DNA of 64,000 nt from Aeromicrobium duanguangcaii (GCF_024508295.1 NZ_CP101990.1:806001-870000); one strand, 5' to 3'; shown: positions 35,501 through 45,688, counted from the first letter of the stretch. The notes: generated by a model not told the origin, from the sequence alone. Program-made: numbers and translations.

Positions 35501-36711
35501 CGGCGCGCCTCTCGGCGCTGCAGGCTCGGCGCATCGCGCTCGGAGCGCAGGGGTTCACCCGCGCGCAGCCCGAGCAGGTGCGCCGCGAGCACGTGGCCCG
35601 GGTGGCGCGCCGCCTGGGCTTCTTCCAGATCGACTCCGTCAACGTCCTGCAGCGGGCGCACTACCTGCCGCTGTACTCGCGGCTGGGTCCTTACGACACC
35701 GATCTGCTGCATCGGGCCGCCGGCCGGGCGCCGCGGCTGCTGTTCGAGTACTGGGCGCACGAGGCCGCGCTCGTCGACGTCGACCTGTGGCCGGCGATGC
35801 ACCACAAGATGCGCTCGGGGCGGGGCATGTGGGGCGGGATGGCCCGCGCCGTCCAGGAGAACCCCGAGCTGATCGACCAGGTCGAGGCGGCCGTCGCGCG
35901 ATCAGGCCCGATCACGGCGCGTGAGCTGGAGGCCCGGCTCGGCGCGCAGGAGCGCGACCGGACGCACTGGGGCTGGAACTGGTCGCAGACCAAGCAGGCG
36001 CTGGAGTACCTGTTCTTCGTGGGGCGCCTGTCGTCCGCCCGGCGCAACGCCGCCTTCGAGCGCGAGTACGACCTGCCCGAGCGGGTGCTGCCGGCCCGGG
36101 TGCTCGCGCTCCCGGAGCCTTCGGACGAGGAGGCGCACCTGACGCTCGTGAGCCATGCGGCACAGGCCCTGGGCGTCGCCACGGTGCAGTGCCTGCGGGA
36201 CTACTTCCGGCTGGCGCCCGCTCCGACCGCGGCAGCGGTCAGTGCCCTGGTGGCGGACGGCGTCCTCGAGCCGGTGACCATCGAGGGCTGGAAGCGACCG
36301 GCCTACCTGCACGCCGAGGCCGCGCGTCCCCGTCGGGTCGAGGCGCGGACCCTGCTCAGTCCCTTCGACCCCCTCGTCTTCGAGCGCACGCGCACCGAGC
36401 GGCTCTTCGACTTCCGCTACCGCATCGAGATCTACGTGCCCCAGGAGAAGCGCGTGCACGGCTACTACGTCCTGCCCTTCCTGCTGGGCGACCGGATCGT
36501 CGCGCGCGTGGACCTCAAGGCGGACCGCGCGTCCGGGCGGCTGCTGGTGCTCGGGTCGTTCGCCGAGCCCGGCGCCCCCGCCGAGACGGCCCGTGAGCTG
36601 GGGCAGGAACTGCTGCGACTGGCCGGCTGGCTGGGCCTGGGCGAGGTCGAGGTTCGTCCACGAGGTGATCTGGCCGCGATGCTGGCGCCGGAGTGTGCCA
36701 CCGCGCACTAG
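35497..36711 (+). CDS. AlkZ/YcaQ-like winged-helix DNA glycosylase
   Basis: 404 residues, GTG start overlapping the regulator stop (GTGA). Built of tandem winged helices plus a beta barrel (HTH_42 family). The catalytic QxD motif is visible at Gln44-Ile45-Asp46 in LGFFQIDSVNVLQRAHYLPL; LLFEYWAHEAALVDVDLWP, SGPITARELEAR, LLSPFDPLVFERTRTERLFDF and ADRASGRLLVLGSF follow, all characteristic of YcaQ/AlkX. Such enzymes unhook interstrand crosslinks and excise bulky alkylated bases. In antibiotic clusters they give self-resistance, but this one is in a housekeeping setting, so general alkylation repair is likelier. Confidence 0.9.
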   Translation: MTARLSALQARRIALGAQGFTRAQPEQVRREHVARVARRLGFFQIDSVNVLQRAHYLPLYSRLGPYDTDLLHRAAGRAPRLLFEYWAHEAALVDVDLWPAMHHKMRSGRGMWGGMARAVQENPELIDQVEAAVARSGPITARELEARLGAQERDRTHWGWNWSQTKQALEYLFFVGRLSSARRNAAFEREYDLPERVLPARVLALPEPSDEEAHLTLVSHAAQALGVATVQCLRDYFRLAPAPTAAAVSALVADGVLEPVTIEGWKRPAYLHAEAARPRRVEARTLLSPFDPLVFERTRTERLFDFRYRIEIYVPQEKRVHGYYVLPFLLGDRIVARVDLKADRASGRLLVLGSFAEPGAPAETARELGQELLRLAGWLGLGEVEVRPRGDLAAMLAPECATAH

Positions 36712-36714
36712 GAT
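36709..36714 (+). promoter_or_regulatory. secA -10 box
   Basis: TAGGAT followed by six bases and the secA GTG at 36721. Its TAG is the stop codon of the preceding glycosylase gene, so stop codon and promoter share bases. Confidence 0.55.
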
Positions 36715-36720
36715 GATCGG

Positions 36721-39459
<2,739 letters not shown>

Positions 39460-39460
39460 C

Positions 39461-39904
39461 TCAGGCCCACGCGGCTGCGGTGCAGCGCCAGGTCGTGCGC
39501 CCCTGATGGTCACGACCGCGCTGCAGCCGCACCGCGATCGCGTGGGAGCGACCGCGGTGAACCATGCGTGCGGCGATCTCGGCGGCTCCGTCGTCGACCA
39601 TCGCGATGTGCACCGAGACGACTCGCGGGCTGTGGCGCGCGCCGCCGGCGACGAACCGTGCGGTCACGTACTCGTGCAGCTGCTCGTACACGTCGCGGCT
39701 CAGCCACGCGCCGAGCTGCCGCGGCGGTCGCACGCCGGTGATGACCTCGGCCAGCGCCTGCGTGAATCGCGCGCACCGGTGACGCAGCTCGCGGGCGTCG
39801 CCGCGCTCGACCGGCACCGGTAGCAGCGGAGGCGACGGCGGGAAGGGCAGCGGCACCTGGTGCGGCGCGAACGGGTCGGTGGCGAGTGCGGTGGCGGTGA
39901 TCAT
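39461..39904 (-). CDS. Rv3235-family protein
   Basis: 147 residues. After a proline-rich head (PLPFPPSPPLLPVPVERG) comes the conserved region LRHRCARFTQALAEVITGVR, RQLGAWLSRDVYEQLHEYV, VVSVHIAMVDDGAAEIAARM and a C-terminal strand RTTWRCTAAAW. The pattern matches the actinobacterial Rv3235 family found beside secA. No function is known. Its stop is one base from the secA stop (convergent), and its start overlaps the stop of the LysM gene (ATGA). Confidence 0.75.
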   Translation of the reverse strand: MITATALATDPFAPHQVPLPFPPSPPLLPVPVERGDARELRHRCARFTQALAEVITGVRPPRQLGAWLSRDVYEQLHEYVTARFVAGGARHSPRVVSVHIAMVDDGAAEIAARMVHRGRSHAIAVRLQRGRDHQGRTTWRCTAAAWA

Positions 39905-40389
39905 CGTGCTCCTGGTGGGTCGAGTCGCTGGCCGGGATGGATGAGGTCGGGGTCGGGGCCGATGACGTCGCGGTTGGCGTGGTGCCACCGGGCGACCTCG
40001 GCGACGGTCGCGTCGTCGTCGGCGCCGGGGGAGTGGTCGCGGACGATCGACCACAGGGACTCGCCCGCGACGACGACGTGGACCTCAGCGGCCGGCGGCG
40101 TCGAGCGGTGCGCGGTCGGCGCCTGCGTCAGTGGCCGCTCCGGCAGCGCCAGGCCGTCCAGGGCTCCCTGGGGGGAGCCGGCCCGGGCGGGCGTCGCCGT
40201 CGCGACGACGGCCCCGGTGACCAGCAGCGCACGCAGCAGCGGCGGGCCGAGTCGTGCCGCGAGCCGGCGATCGATGAGCGCCAGCGCGAGCCCCAGCAGC
40301 CACCACAGGACCCAGACCGCCAGGACGGCGGCCAGCAGCCAGCGCAGCGCGGTCTCCCACCCCAGCGTCGACAGATCGTCCATGCGCAT
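39901..40389 (-). CDS. LysM-domain membrane protein
   Basis: 162 residues from the ATG at 40387-40389 (MRMDDLSTLGWETALRW); the ATG at 40381-40383 or one further upstream is possible. Two hydrophobic segments, LLAAVLAVWVLWWLLGLALAL and PLLRALLVTGAVVATATPARA, anchor it or form a reentrant pair. The C-terminal LysM domain (HVVVAGESLWSIVRDHS ... DLIHPGQRL) binds peptidoglycan. It carries no catalytic domain. It is transcribed with the Rv3235-family gene. A near-palindrome centred on CATATG lies about 45 bases upstream. Confidence 0.8.
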   Translation of the reverse strand: MRMDDLSTLGWETALRWLLAAVLAVWVLWWLLGLALALIDRRLAARLGPPLLRALLVTGAVVATATPARAGSPQGALDGLALPERPLTQAPTAHRSTPPAAEVHVVVAGESLWSIVRDHSPGADDDATVAEVARWHHANRDVIGPDPDLIHPGQRLDPPGAR

Positions 40390-40430
40390 CCCCGATCCAT
40401 GGCGTCGGATGAACTCCGATGCATGCATTT

Positions 40431-40446
40431 GACGCCATATGACGTC
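40431..40446. promoter_or_regulatory. Near-palindrome upstream of LysM gene
   Basis: GACGCCATATGACGTC reads as a 16-bp inverted repeat with a single mismatched pair, centred on CATATG. It is in the 122-base gap between the LysM gene and the hspR-like gene (both minus strand). It may be an operator; no known consensus was recognised. Confidence 0.35.
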
Positions 40447-40511
40447 GTGACCAGAGAAGCGCATGCCGAAGCGCCGCGTCAATGACGCGGGTGCGGGGAT
40501 GTGGACAGGCG

Positions 40512-40808
40512 CTAGCGCGCGGTCTGGGCCCGGCGCAGGCGCTGGTTCTCGAGCCGCAGCCGTTCGAGCTCGGCCTCCAGTGCCAGGACCCGCTCGATGC
40601 CCGCCAGGTTCAGGCCCTCGGCCAGGAGGTCGCGAATGCGCCTCAGTCGCCGGATGTCCGCGCGGCTGTAGCGGCGGGTGCCACCGGCGGTGCGGTCCGG
40701 CTCGAGCAGGCCGCGACGCTCGTAGACCCGCAGGTTCTGCACCTGCATGGCGACCATCTCGGCGGCCACGGAGATGGCGTACACGCCGGTCTCGTCGTCC
40801 TCACGCAT
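40512..40808 (-). CDS. hspR: HspR-like MerR-family repressor
   Basis: 98 residues from ATG 40806-40808 with a GGAGGG ribosome site. [20 protein letters not shown] is the HspR-type start of a MerR HTH, followed by [20 protein letters not shown] (wing) and [25 protein letters not shown], then a short coiled tail [16 protein letters not shown]. There is no ligand domain. HspR represses heat-shock genes, often with DnaK as co-repressor. Here it is divergent from hsp20 instead of lying in a dnaK operon, so it is probably a dedicated Hsp20 repressor paralogue. Confidence 0.88.
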   Translation of the reverse strand: MREDDETGVYAISVAAEMVAMQVQNLRVYERRGLLEPDRTAGGTRRYSRADIRRLRRIRDLLAEGLNLAGIERVLALEAELERLRLENQRLRRAQTAR

Positions 40809-40837
40809 CGTCGTCCCTCCTGTCACCTGCATCGTAC

Positions 40838-40873
40838 TTGACAAGGAATATGAAACGGGCAATATACGTTTCA
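40838..40873 (+). promoter_or_regulatory. hsp20 promoter with overlapping inverted repeat
   Basis: TTGACA (40838-40843) is a perfect -35 box; CAATAT or AATATA (40860-40866) at 16-17 bases' spacing serves as -10. An inverted repeat TGAAACG-N9-CGTTTCA (40851-40857/40867-40873) lies in the spacer and just past the -10, where a bound repressor would block polymerase. It is not the classic HAIR sequence of HspR. Confidence 0.65.
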
Positions 40874-40915
40874 ATCAGCGGGAACCACCCCGATCACCGT
40901 GAGGAGGAGACGAAC

Positions 40916-41344
40916 ATGATGATTCGTTCGACCGACCCGTTCCGTGAGTTCGACCGGCTCACCCAGCAGCTCTTCGGCACCACCAACCGCCCCGCGGTCA
41001 TGCCCATGGACGCATGGCGCGAGGGCGACACCTTCGTGGTCGAGTTCGACCTGCCCGGTGTGTCCAAGGAGAGCATCGACCTCGACATCGAGCGCAACGT
41101 CCTGACCGTGCGCGCCGAGCGCGTCGTCGGCAACGGCGACTGGGAGATGCTCGCCACCGAACGCGCTCGCGGCATGTTCAGCCGCCAGCTGGTCCTGGGC
41201 GACAATCTGGACCTCGACCGCATCGAGGCCGCCTACGACGACGGCGTCCTGCGGCTGAGCATCCCCGTCGCCGAGCGGGCCAAGCCGCGCAAGATCGAGA
41301 TCACCGGAACGACGAAGGACGACCAGGCCGCCATCGGCGTCTGA
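40916..41344 (+). CDS. hsp20: Small heat-shock protein Hsp20
   Basis: 142 residues, ATG after a strong GAGGAGGA ribosome site. The alpha-crystallin domain covers most of the protein: [38 protein letters not shown] and the [15 protein letters not shown] strand with the A-x-x-x-n-GVL motif; a short C-terminal tail follows. It is an ATP-independent chaperone holding unfolded proteins. Divergent HspR-like repressor and the overlapping promoter/operator predict heat induction. A strong terminator ends the transcript. Confidence 0.95.
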   Translation: MMIRSTDPFREFDRLTQQLFGTTNRPAVMPMDAWREGDTFVVEFDLPGVSKESIDLDIERNVLTVRAERVVGNGDWEMLATERARGMFSRQLVLGDNLDLDRIEAAYDDGVLRLSIPVAERAKPRKIEITGTTKDDQAAIGV

Positions 41345-41354
41345 TCGATCCACC

Positions 41355-41393
41355 GACACCGTAGGGCCTCCCATCGGGAGGCCCTACGGTGTC
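41355..41393 (+). terminator. hsp20 terminator hairpin
   Basis: Perfect 18-bp stem, GACACCGTAGGGCCTCCC with GGGAGGCCCTACGGTGTC, loop ATC. It follows the hsp20 stop by 10 bases and there is only a short TTC tail. Its right arm contains TACGGT, the -10-like box of the next gene, whose ATG is four bases beyond the stem. Confidence 0.8.
41385..41390 (+). promoter_or_regulatory. -10 box inside terminator stem
   Basis: TACGGT followed by six bases and the ATG at 41397. It lies wholly inside the 3' arm of the hsp20 terminator. Confidence 0.5.
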
Positions 41394-41396
41394 TTC

Positions 41397-41888
41397 ATGC
41401 GTTGGGACCGACTGTTCACCGATCTCGAGGGCGCCGCGGTGGATGCCCACGCAGAAGAGCGGGACGCCCTGGCCGAGGACCTGCGCGACGAGCAGTGGTC
41501 ACGACTGTCCTGGACCGACCTGCTGGGCGGGCCGGACGTCCGCCTGGAGGTGGCCGGTCTCGGCGAGATCAGGGGTCGCGTGGTCGGCGTGGGCGACGTG
41601 GTTCTCGTGGAGGACGGCCTGCGCACGATCGTGGTCCTGCCCGAGGCGATCGTCGCGATCAGCGGATCGGACGGCCGTGCGTCGGCCGCCCCGGCGCTGC
41701 GCCGGACGCGCGGTCAGCTGGCTCGTGCCCTGCGGGACGCCGGTGCGCGGGTGCGCGTCGTCCGCCGTGACGGCCGAGCGGTCGAGGGGGTCGTGGCGGC
41801 CGTCGGGTCGGACTTCGTGCAGATCACCGCGACCGGCCGGAGCGTCAGTCTGCCGTGGGCGTCGATTGCGGCTCTCGAGGAGCGCTGA
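41397..41888 (+). CDS. Conserved actinobacterial protein, duplicated small beta domain
   Basis: 163 residues. N-terminal helical part (MRWDRLFTDLEGAAVDAHAEERDALAEDL) followed by two similar beta units: VRLEVAGLGEIRGRVVGVGD with VVLVEDGLRTIVVLPEAIVAI, and RVRVVRRDGRAVEGVVAAVG with DFVQITATGRSVSLPWASIAAL. The repeat looks like an internal duplication of an Sm-like or SH3-like barrel half. No catalytic motif. I do not know a family name. Its 3' end overlaps the convergent HTH gene by 44 nt. Confidence 0.75.
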   Translation: MRWDRLFTDLEGAAVDAHAEERDALAEDLRDEQWSRLSWTDLLGGPDVRLEVAGLGEIRGRVVGVGDVVLVEDGLRTIVVLPEAIVAISGSDGRASAAPALRRTRGQLARALRDAGARVRVVRRDGRAVEGVVAAVGSDFVQITATGRSVSLPWASIAALEER

Positions 41889-42090
41889 CCTCGGTGTCGC
41901 GCGCCGTCCGCTCGTACTGGCGGGCGATGTAGTCCTCGAGCGCGCTGGCCTCGATGCGCCACATCTTGCGGCCACCGACCTGGAACCCGCGCAGCTCGCC
42001 GGACTTGAGCAGGCTCCAGACGACCCGCACGTCGACCTTGAGCGTCTCGGCGACGTCGTTCGCGGTGAGGAACTGGTGCTCGGGAGCCAT
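41845..42090 (-). CDS. Excisionase-type HTH DNA-binding protein
   Basis: 81 residues from ATG 42088-42090. QFLTANDVAETLKVDVRVVW followed by LLKSGELRGFQVGGRKMWRI and EASALEDYIARQYER is the MerR-like/HTH_17 winged helix of excisionase-family and BldC-like proteins. With no recombinase, integrase or phage gene nearby it is more likely a small transcription factor than an excisionase. The tail after residue 68 is polar. Divergent from the SAF-domain gene, about 100 bases away. Confidence 0.8.
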   Translation of the reverse strand: MAPEHQFLTANDVAETLKVDVRVVWSLLKSGELRGFQVGGRKMWRIEASALEDYIARQYERTARDTEVSAPREPQSTPTAD

Positions 42091-42191
42091 GGCGTCATTC
42101 TCACACGGTGCCCCGCGGACGAGGCGCAGGTCACGACCGGACTGTGGACGAACGGTGGCACCGGGTCCGCGTGACCCCGTATGCATGCCTC

Positions 42192-42824
42192 ATGCATGTC
42201 ACGGGGGGTGACACGCCCCGGCGCACCAGCGCCCGGCGCACCTCGATCTCCAGATGGCGCAATCCGCGACTCCTGATGGGCGCCGTCCTGGTGCTGACGT
42301 CGGCCGTCGCAGGCGGCTGGCTCGTCGCGACCGCGCGCGACTCGACCGACTACTGGCTGGTGCGCGCCGAGGTGAAGGCCGGCGAGCCGGTCCGCGCCGA
42401 CCAGTTGGCGCCGGTGTCGGGACGGGTCGAGGCGGCGGGGGCGGACGCCCTCCTGCCCATCGAGTACGGCGTGCCGCGCGGCGTCTGGTCGCGCGACGTC
42501 GGAGCGGGCACCCTGATGACGCGCGACGCGGTGCACCGCGGGGTCGAGCCGGGCCGCCAACTGGCGATGGCTCTCACCGCGGGGTCGGCTCCACCCGATC
42601 TGGAGACGGGGGACCGGGTGGACGTGTGGGCCGGTCCGGGCGAGACGGGCGACGGCACGGTCTCGACCCGTCGGGTGCTGGCCGACGTCGCCGTCGTCAC
42701 CGTGTCGGCTCCGGACGGGACGGGATCGCGCACGCTCGTCGTCGACACGGATCGACGCGGTCCCGACGCCGAGGTCGTCGACGCGGTCGCCCGCGGCCGG
42801 CTGAGCGTGGTGCGCGTCCCGTGA
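42192..42824 (+). CDS. SAF-domain protein (CpaB/RcpC-like)
   Basis: 210 residues from ATG 42192. A short basic head is followed by one membrane helix (LLMGAVLVLTSAVAGGWLVA). The SAF domain follows: YWLVRAEVKAGEPVRADQLA, DVGAGTLMTRDAV, then the RcpC-like segment GRQLAMALTAGSAPP, LETGDRVDVWA and RVLADVAVVTVS. In Flp/Tad pili CpaB/RcpC is a periplasmic assembly protein. Here only a CpaE-like ATPase follows (GTG at 42821 overlapping this stop), and no pilin, TadA, TadB/C or secretin is nearby, so the pair probably has another job. Confidence 0.82.
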   Translation: MHVTGGDTPRRTSARRTSISRWRNPRLLMGAVLVLTSAVAGGWLVATARDSTDYWLVRAEVKAGEPVRADQLAPVSGRVEAAGADALLPIEYGVPRGVWSRDVGAGTLMTRDAVHRGVEPGRQLAMALTAGSAPPDLETGDRVDVWAGPGETGDGTVSTRRVLADVAVVTVSAPDGTGSRTLVVDTDRRGPDAEVVDAVARGRLSVVRVP

Positions 42825-43933
42825 CCGACCTCGTGCGGGTCGCCGTCGCCGCCTGCGGAGCCTCCTGGGAGGCCGCGGTGCTCGACGAGATCGAGCGCGA
42901 CCCCCGCCTGCTCCTGGTGCGGCGCTGCGTCGACGTGGCCGATCTGCTCGCGACGGCCGGCACGCACCGGATCGACGTCGCCCTGCTGGCCGTCGAGGCG
43001 CCCGGCCTGGACGCCGCCGTCGTGGACCGCCTCGCCGAGTCGGGTGTGCGGGCGGCGACGGTCGAGGCCGACGGCACGCACCTGGGCATCGAGCACGCGG
43101 CGCGGCTGGGCGATCTCGCGGCGATGGGCGCCGTGCCGGTGCAGCCGCGCGAGCCCGAGGGCGAGCCCGGCCGGCTGGTCGCGGTCTGGGGAGCGACCGG
43201 GGCACCGGGGCGCAGCACGCTGGCCGTGTCCCTCGCTGCCGCGGCGGCGGCGGGCGGCCACCGCGTCGCCCTGGTCGACGCGGACGTGTACGGCGGGTCC
43301 ATCGGTCAGCTGCTGGGCGTCCTCGACGAGGTCAGCGGGATCATGGCTGCCTGCCGCGACGTCAACCGAGGCCGCCCCGAGGCCGCCACGTCCCATCTCC
43401 TGCAGGTGACTCCGCACTGGAACCTGCTGACGGGCGTGCCCCGATCCGACATGTGGCACCACCTGCGACCCGAGGCCCTCGAACGGGTGCTGCGTGCGCT
43501 CTGCCGCGATCACGAGCTCGTCGTGGTCGACTGCGGCTTCGGCGTGGAGGCCGGCTTCGGCCAGCAGCCGTCCCGCGACCAGGTGACCCGACGCGTTCTC
43601 GACCTGGCCGACGAGGTGATGGTGGTCGGCCGGGTCGACCCGGTCGGCCTGGCCCGGCTCGTGCGCGCCCTCGACGACGCCGAGCCGTGGTCCCGCCCGC
43701 CGCGGCTGGTGCTCAACGGGTTCCGCAGTGCTCTGGGCTGGACCGAGCGTGAGGTCGCCCAGGCGGTCCGTGAGCTGACGGGCCAGACGCCGTGGGCGTT
43801 CCTGCCCCAGGACGGCCCGGGACACGACCTCGCGGTCATGACCGGTCGCCCCGTCCGCGAGGTCGCTCCGGGCTCGGGATACGTGTCCCGGGTCGAGCGT
43901 CTTGCGGCCGATCTGGTGCCCGCCCGGTGGTAA
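42821..43933 (+). CDS. CpaE/MinD-like P-loop protein with altered Walker A
   Basis: 370 residues, GTG overlapping the SAF gene stop. The first 120 residues resemble a degenerate receiver-like domain (VAVAACGASWEAAVLDEIE), as in CpaE. A MinD/ParA-type domain follows: VAVWGATGAPGRSTLAVSLA in the Walker A position, VALVDADVYGGSIGQLLGV (switch), DHELVVVDCGFG (Walker B) and PPRLVLNGFR. The usual deviant Walker lysines (KGGxGKT/S) are replaced: GATGAPGRST has Arg where the P-loop lysine belongs. Related actinobacterial proteins often show this. It may bind rather than hydrolyse nucleotide and position complexes at the pole or septum. Confidence 0.82.
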   Translation: MTDLVRVAVAACGASWEAAVLDEIERDPRLLLVRRCVDVADLLATAGTHRIDVALLAVEAPGLDAAVVDRLAESGVRAATVEADGTHLGIEHAARLGDLAAMGAVPVQPREPEGEPGRLVAVWGATGAPGRSTLAVSLAAAAAAGGHRVALVDADVYGGSIGQLLGVLDEVSGIMAACRDVNRGRPEAATSHLLQVTPHWNLLTGVPRSDMWHHLRPEALERVLRALCRDHELVVVDCGFGVEAGFGQQPSRDQVTRRVLDLADEVMVVGRVDPVGLARLVRALDDAEPWSRPPRLVLNGFRSALGWTEREVAQAVRELTGQTPWAFLPQDGPGHDLAVMTGRPVREVAPGSGYVSRVERLAADLVPARW

Positions 43934-43979
43934 GTTGCGGAGCTACGCGAGCACCGAGGCGAGGACATCAGGAGACGGA

Positions 43980-45386
43980 ATGCAACGACTGAGCCCGCTC
44001 GATGCGATGTTCCTGCATCAGGACCATCCCGAGACGCCGCGCCAGGTCGCCTCGCTGGCGATCATCACGCCCGGTGAGCGGCCCCTGGACTACGACCGGC
44101 TCATCCAGGTGATCAACGAACGCATCGACCTGGTGCCGCGCTACCGCCAGGTGCCGCGCCGGGTGCCCGGTGGGCTCGGCATGCCGGTGTGGGTGGACGA
44201 CGAGCACTTCGACCTCTCCCTGCACGTGCGGCGCTCGGCGCTGCCGCGACCCGGCGGGCGCGATGCCCTGCACGAGCTCGTGGGCCGCCTCGTCGCGCGT
44301 CGGCTCGACCACGAGCGCCCGTTGTGGGAGCTCTACCTCATCGAGGGGCTCCAGGGCGGCGAGCTGGCCCTGCTGTTCAAGTCGCACCAGGCGCTCGTCG
44401 ACGGCTCCCACACGGTCGACCTGGCCCAGGTCCTGCTGGAGGAGACCCAGCGCGATCGCACGATCCCGCACGAGGAGTGGATCCCGCGGTCCGCGCCCGG
44501 CGCGATCGAGCTGGTCGCCGGCTCCGTGCGCTCCCAGCTGAGCCGACCCGCCGAGCTGCTGTGGAGCGGCGAGTACCAGTGGTCGCGGCTCACCTCGAAG
44601 CTGCCGGTCCTGAGTCCCGACTCGGCCACGCACAGCCCGCTGGTCTCCGCGCTGTCGCGGCACCGCCGCTTCACGACCGTCAGCGCTCCGCTGAGCGACT
44701 TCCGCCGGGTGCGTGACGAGCACGGCGGCACGGTCAACGACGTGATCCTGGCGGCGATCGCCGGCGGCCTGCGCGGCTGGATGCTCACCCGCGCCGAGCC
44801 CGTCACGGCCAAGACGGGGTTCCGGGCGATGGTGCCGATGTCGGTCACGCGCGACGGACCGGCCGGGGAAGGGCTCCCGACCTCGCTGGGGCCGCGTGTG
44901 CGCGGACTCATGCTCACGCTCCCGGTGGGGGAGTCGAACGCGGTCGTGCGCCTGCACCAGGTGTCCTACGCGCTCAAGGGCCACCGCGAGATGGGGTCGG
45001 CCGTGGCCGCGAACAAGATGGCCAGCCTGCCGGGCTTCGCCACCTCCACCTTCCACGCGGTGGGCGCCCGCGTCGCCGCGGACGAGTCGCACCGCCCGTA
45101 CCACCTCGTGATCACCAACGTCCCCGGTCCGCAGGACCCGGTGTACATGGCCGGACAGCAGCTCAAGGAGATCTATCCCGCGCTCCCGCTGACCGGCCAC
45201 CGGACGATCTCGGTGGGCGTGACGTCCTATGACGGCCACGTCTACTTCGGGGTGGTCACCGACCGGGAGTCGGTTCCGGACGCCGACGTCCTGGGGCAGT
45301 GCATCCTGGAGGCGCTGGAAGAGCTGACCGAGACGATCGGTCCCCGTCGAACTCGCGCCCCGCGCGGAAGGAAGAGGCCCACATGA
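43980..45386 (+). CDS. WS/DGAT-family acyltransferase with HQ active-site variant
   Basis: 468 residues from ATG 43980 (GGAGA ribosome site). It is a full-length wax ester synthase/diacylglycerol acyltransferase-type protein: RLSPLDAMFLHQDHPETPRQ at the N-terminus, PRYRQVPRRVPGGLGMPVWV, a condensation-like N-domain, GGTVNDVILAAIAGGLRGWM and the C-domain HLVITNVPGPQDPVYMAG, TSYDGHVYFGVVTD. The condensation motif HHxxxDG reads HQALVDG at residues 136-142, so the second histidine, normally essential, is Gln. Family members join acyl-CoA to alcohols or diacylglycerol for storage lipid. This one may be inactive or altered. It is coupled (ATGA) to the next gene. Confidence 0.9.
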   Translation: MQRLSPLDAMFLHQDHPETPRQVASLAIITPGERPLDYDRLIQVINERIDLVPRYRQVPRRVPGGLGMPVWVDDEHFDLSLHVRRSALPRPGGRDALHELVGRLVARRLDHERPLWELYLIEGLQGGELALLFKSHQALVDGSHTVDLAQVLLEETQRDRTIPHEEWIPRSAPGAIELVAGSVRSQLSRPAELLWSGEYQWSRLTSKLPVLSPDSATHSPLVSALSRHRRFTTVSAPLSDFRRVRDEHGGTVNDVILAAIAGGLRGWMLTRAEPVTAKTGFRAMVPMSVTRDGPAGEGLPTSLGPRVRGLMLTLPVGESNAVVRLHQVSYALKGHREMGSAVAANKMASLPGFATSTFHAVGARVAADESHRPYHLVITNVPGPQDPVYMAGQQLKEIYPALPLTGHRTISVGVTSYDGHVYFGVVTDRESVPDADVLGQCILEALEELTETIGPRRTRAPRGRKRPT

Positions 45387-45685
45387 GCGACGTCCGGGTC
45401 TACGCAGCAGCGGACGTGCAGGCCCTGCGCGCGCTGGCCGACGACCAACCGGTCACCCTCGACTACGTCATCGCCGCCTCGGCGGAGGAGGAGGACGAGT
45501 ACGACGCGCTGATGACCGCGGCCGAGGACGGCGCGGTCGTGGTGTGCGCGCTCGTCGAGACCGACGGCGCTCCGGTGCGCCTCGACGGGCTCCAGGCCCT
45601 GCACGTCGACATCGACGGCACCGGCGACCTGGCCTGGTACGCGCCGCAGGAGCTCGACGACGTCATCGAGCTCCTGGACGCGTGA
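45383..45685 (+). CDS. DUF6912-like small protein
   Basis: 100 residues, ATG overlapping the acyltransferase stop. It has VRVYAAADVQALRALADDQP at the N-terminus, YVIAASAEEEDEYDALMTAA in the middle and a C-terminal ELDDVIELLDA. The pattern resembles the actinobacterial DUF6912 family; the assignment is from memory of the family's shape. It is strongly acidic and cytoplasmic; no catalytic motif seen. Convergent with the DUF2505 gene 3 nt away. Confidence 0.65.
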   Translation: MSDVRVYAAADVQALRALADDQPVTLDYVIAASAEEEDEYDALMTAAEDGAVVVCALVETDGAPVRLDGLQALHVDIDGTGDLAWYAPQELDDVIELLDA

Positions 45686-45688
45686 CCG

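Noticed and set aside
40474..40490. Hairpin CCGCGTC-AAT-GACGCGG as hspR terminator
   Set aside because: Only 7 bp with no U-tract on either strand; may be chance in a G+C-rich gap.
41845..42090. Excisionase of a mobile element
   Set aside because: No integrase, att repeat or phage gene nearby; the fold is shared by many small transcription factors.
43902..43979. Longer N-terminus for the WS/DGAT gene
   Set aside because: The extra 26 residues overlap the upstream gene, are not family-like, and the ATG at 43980 has a ribosome site and the expected MQRLSPLDAMF start.
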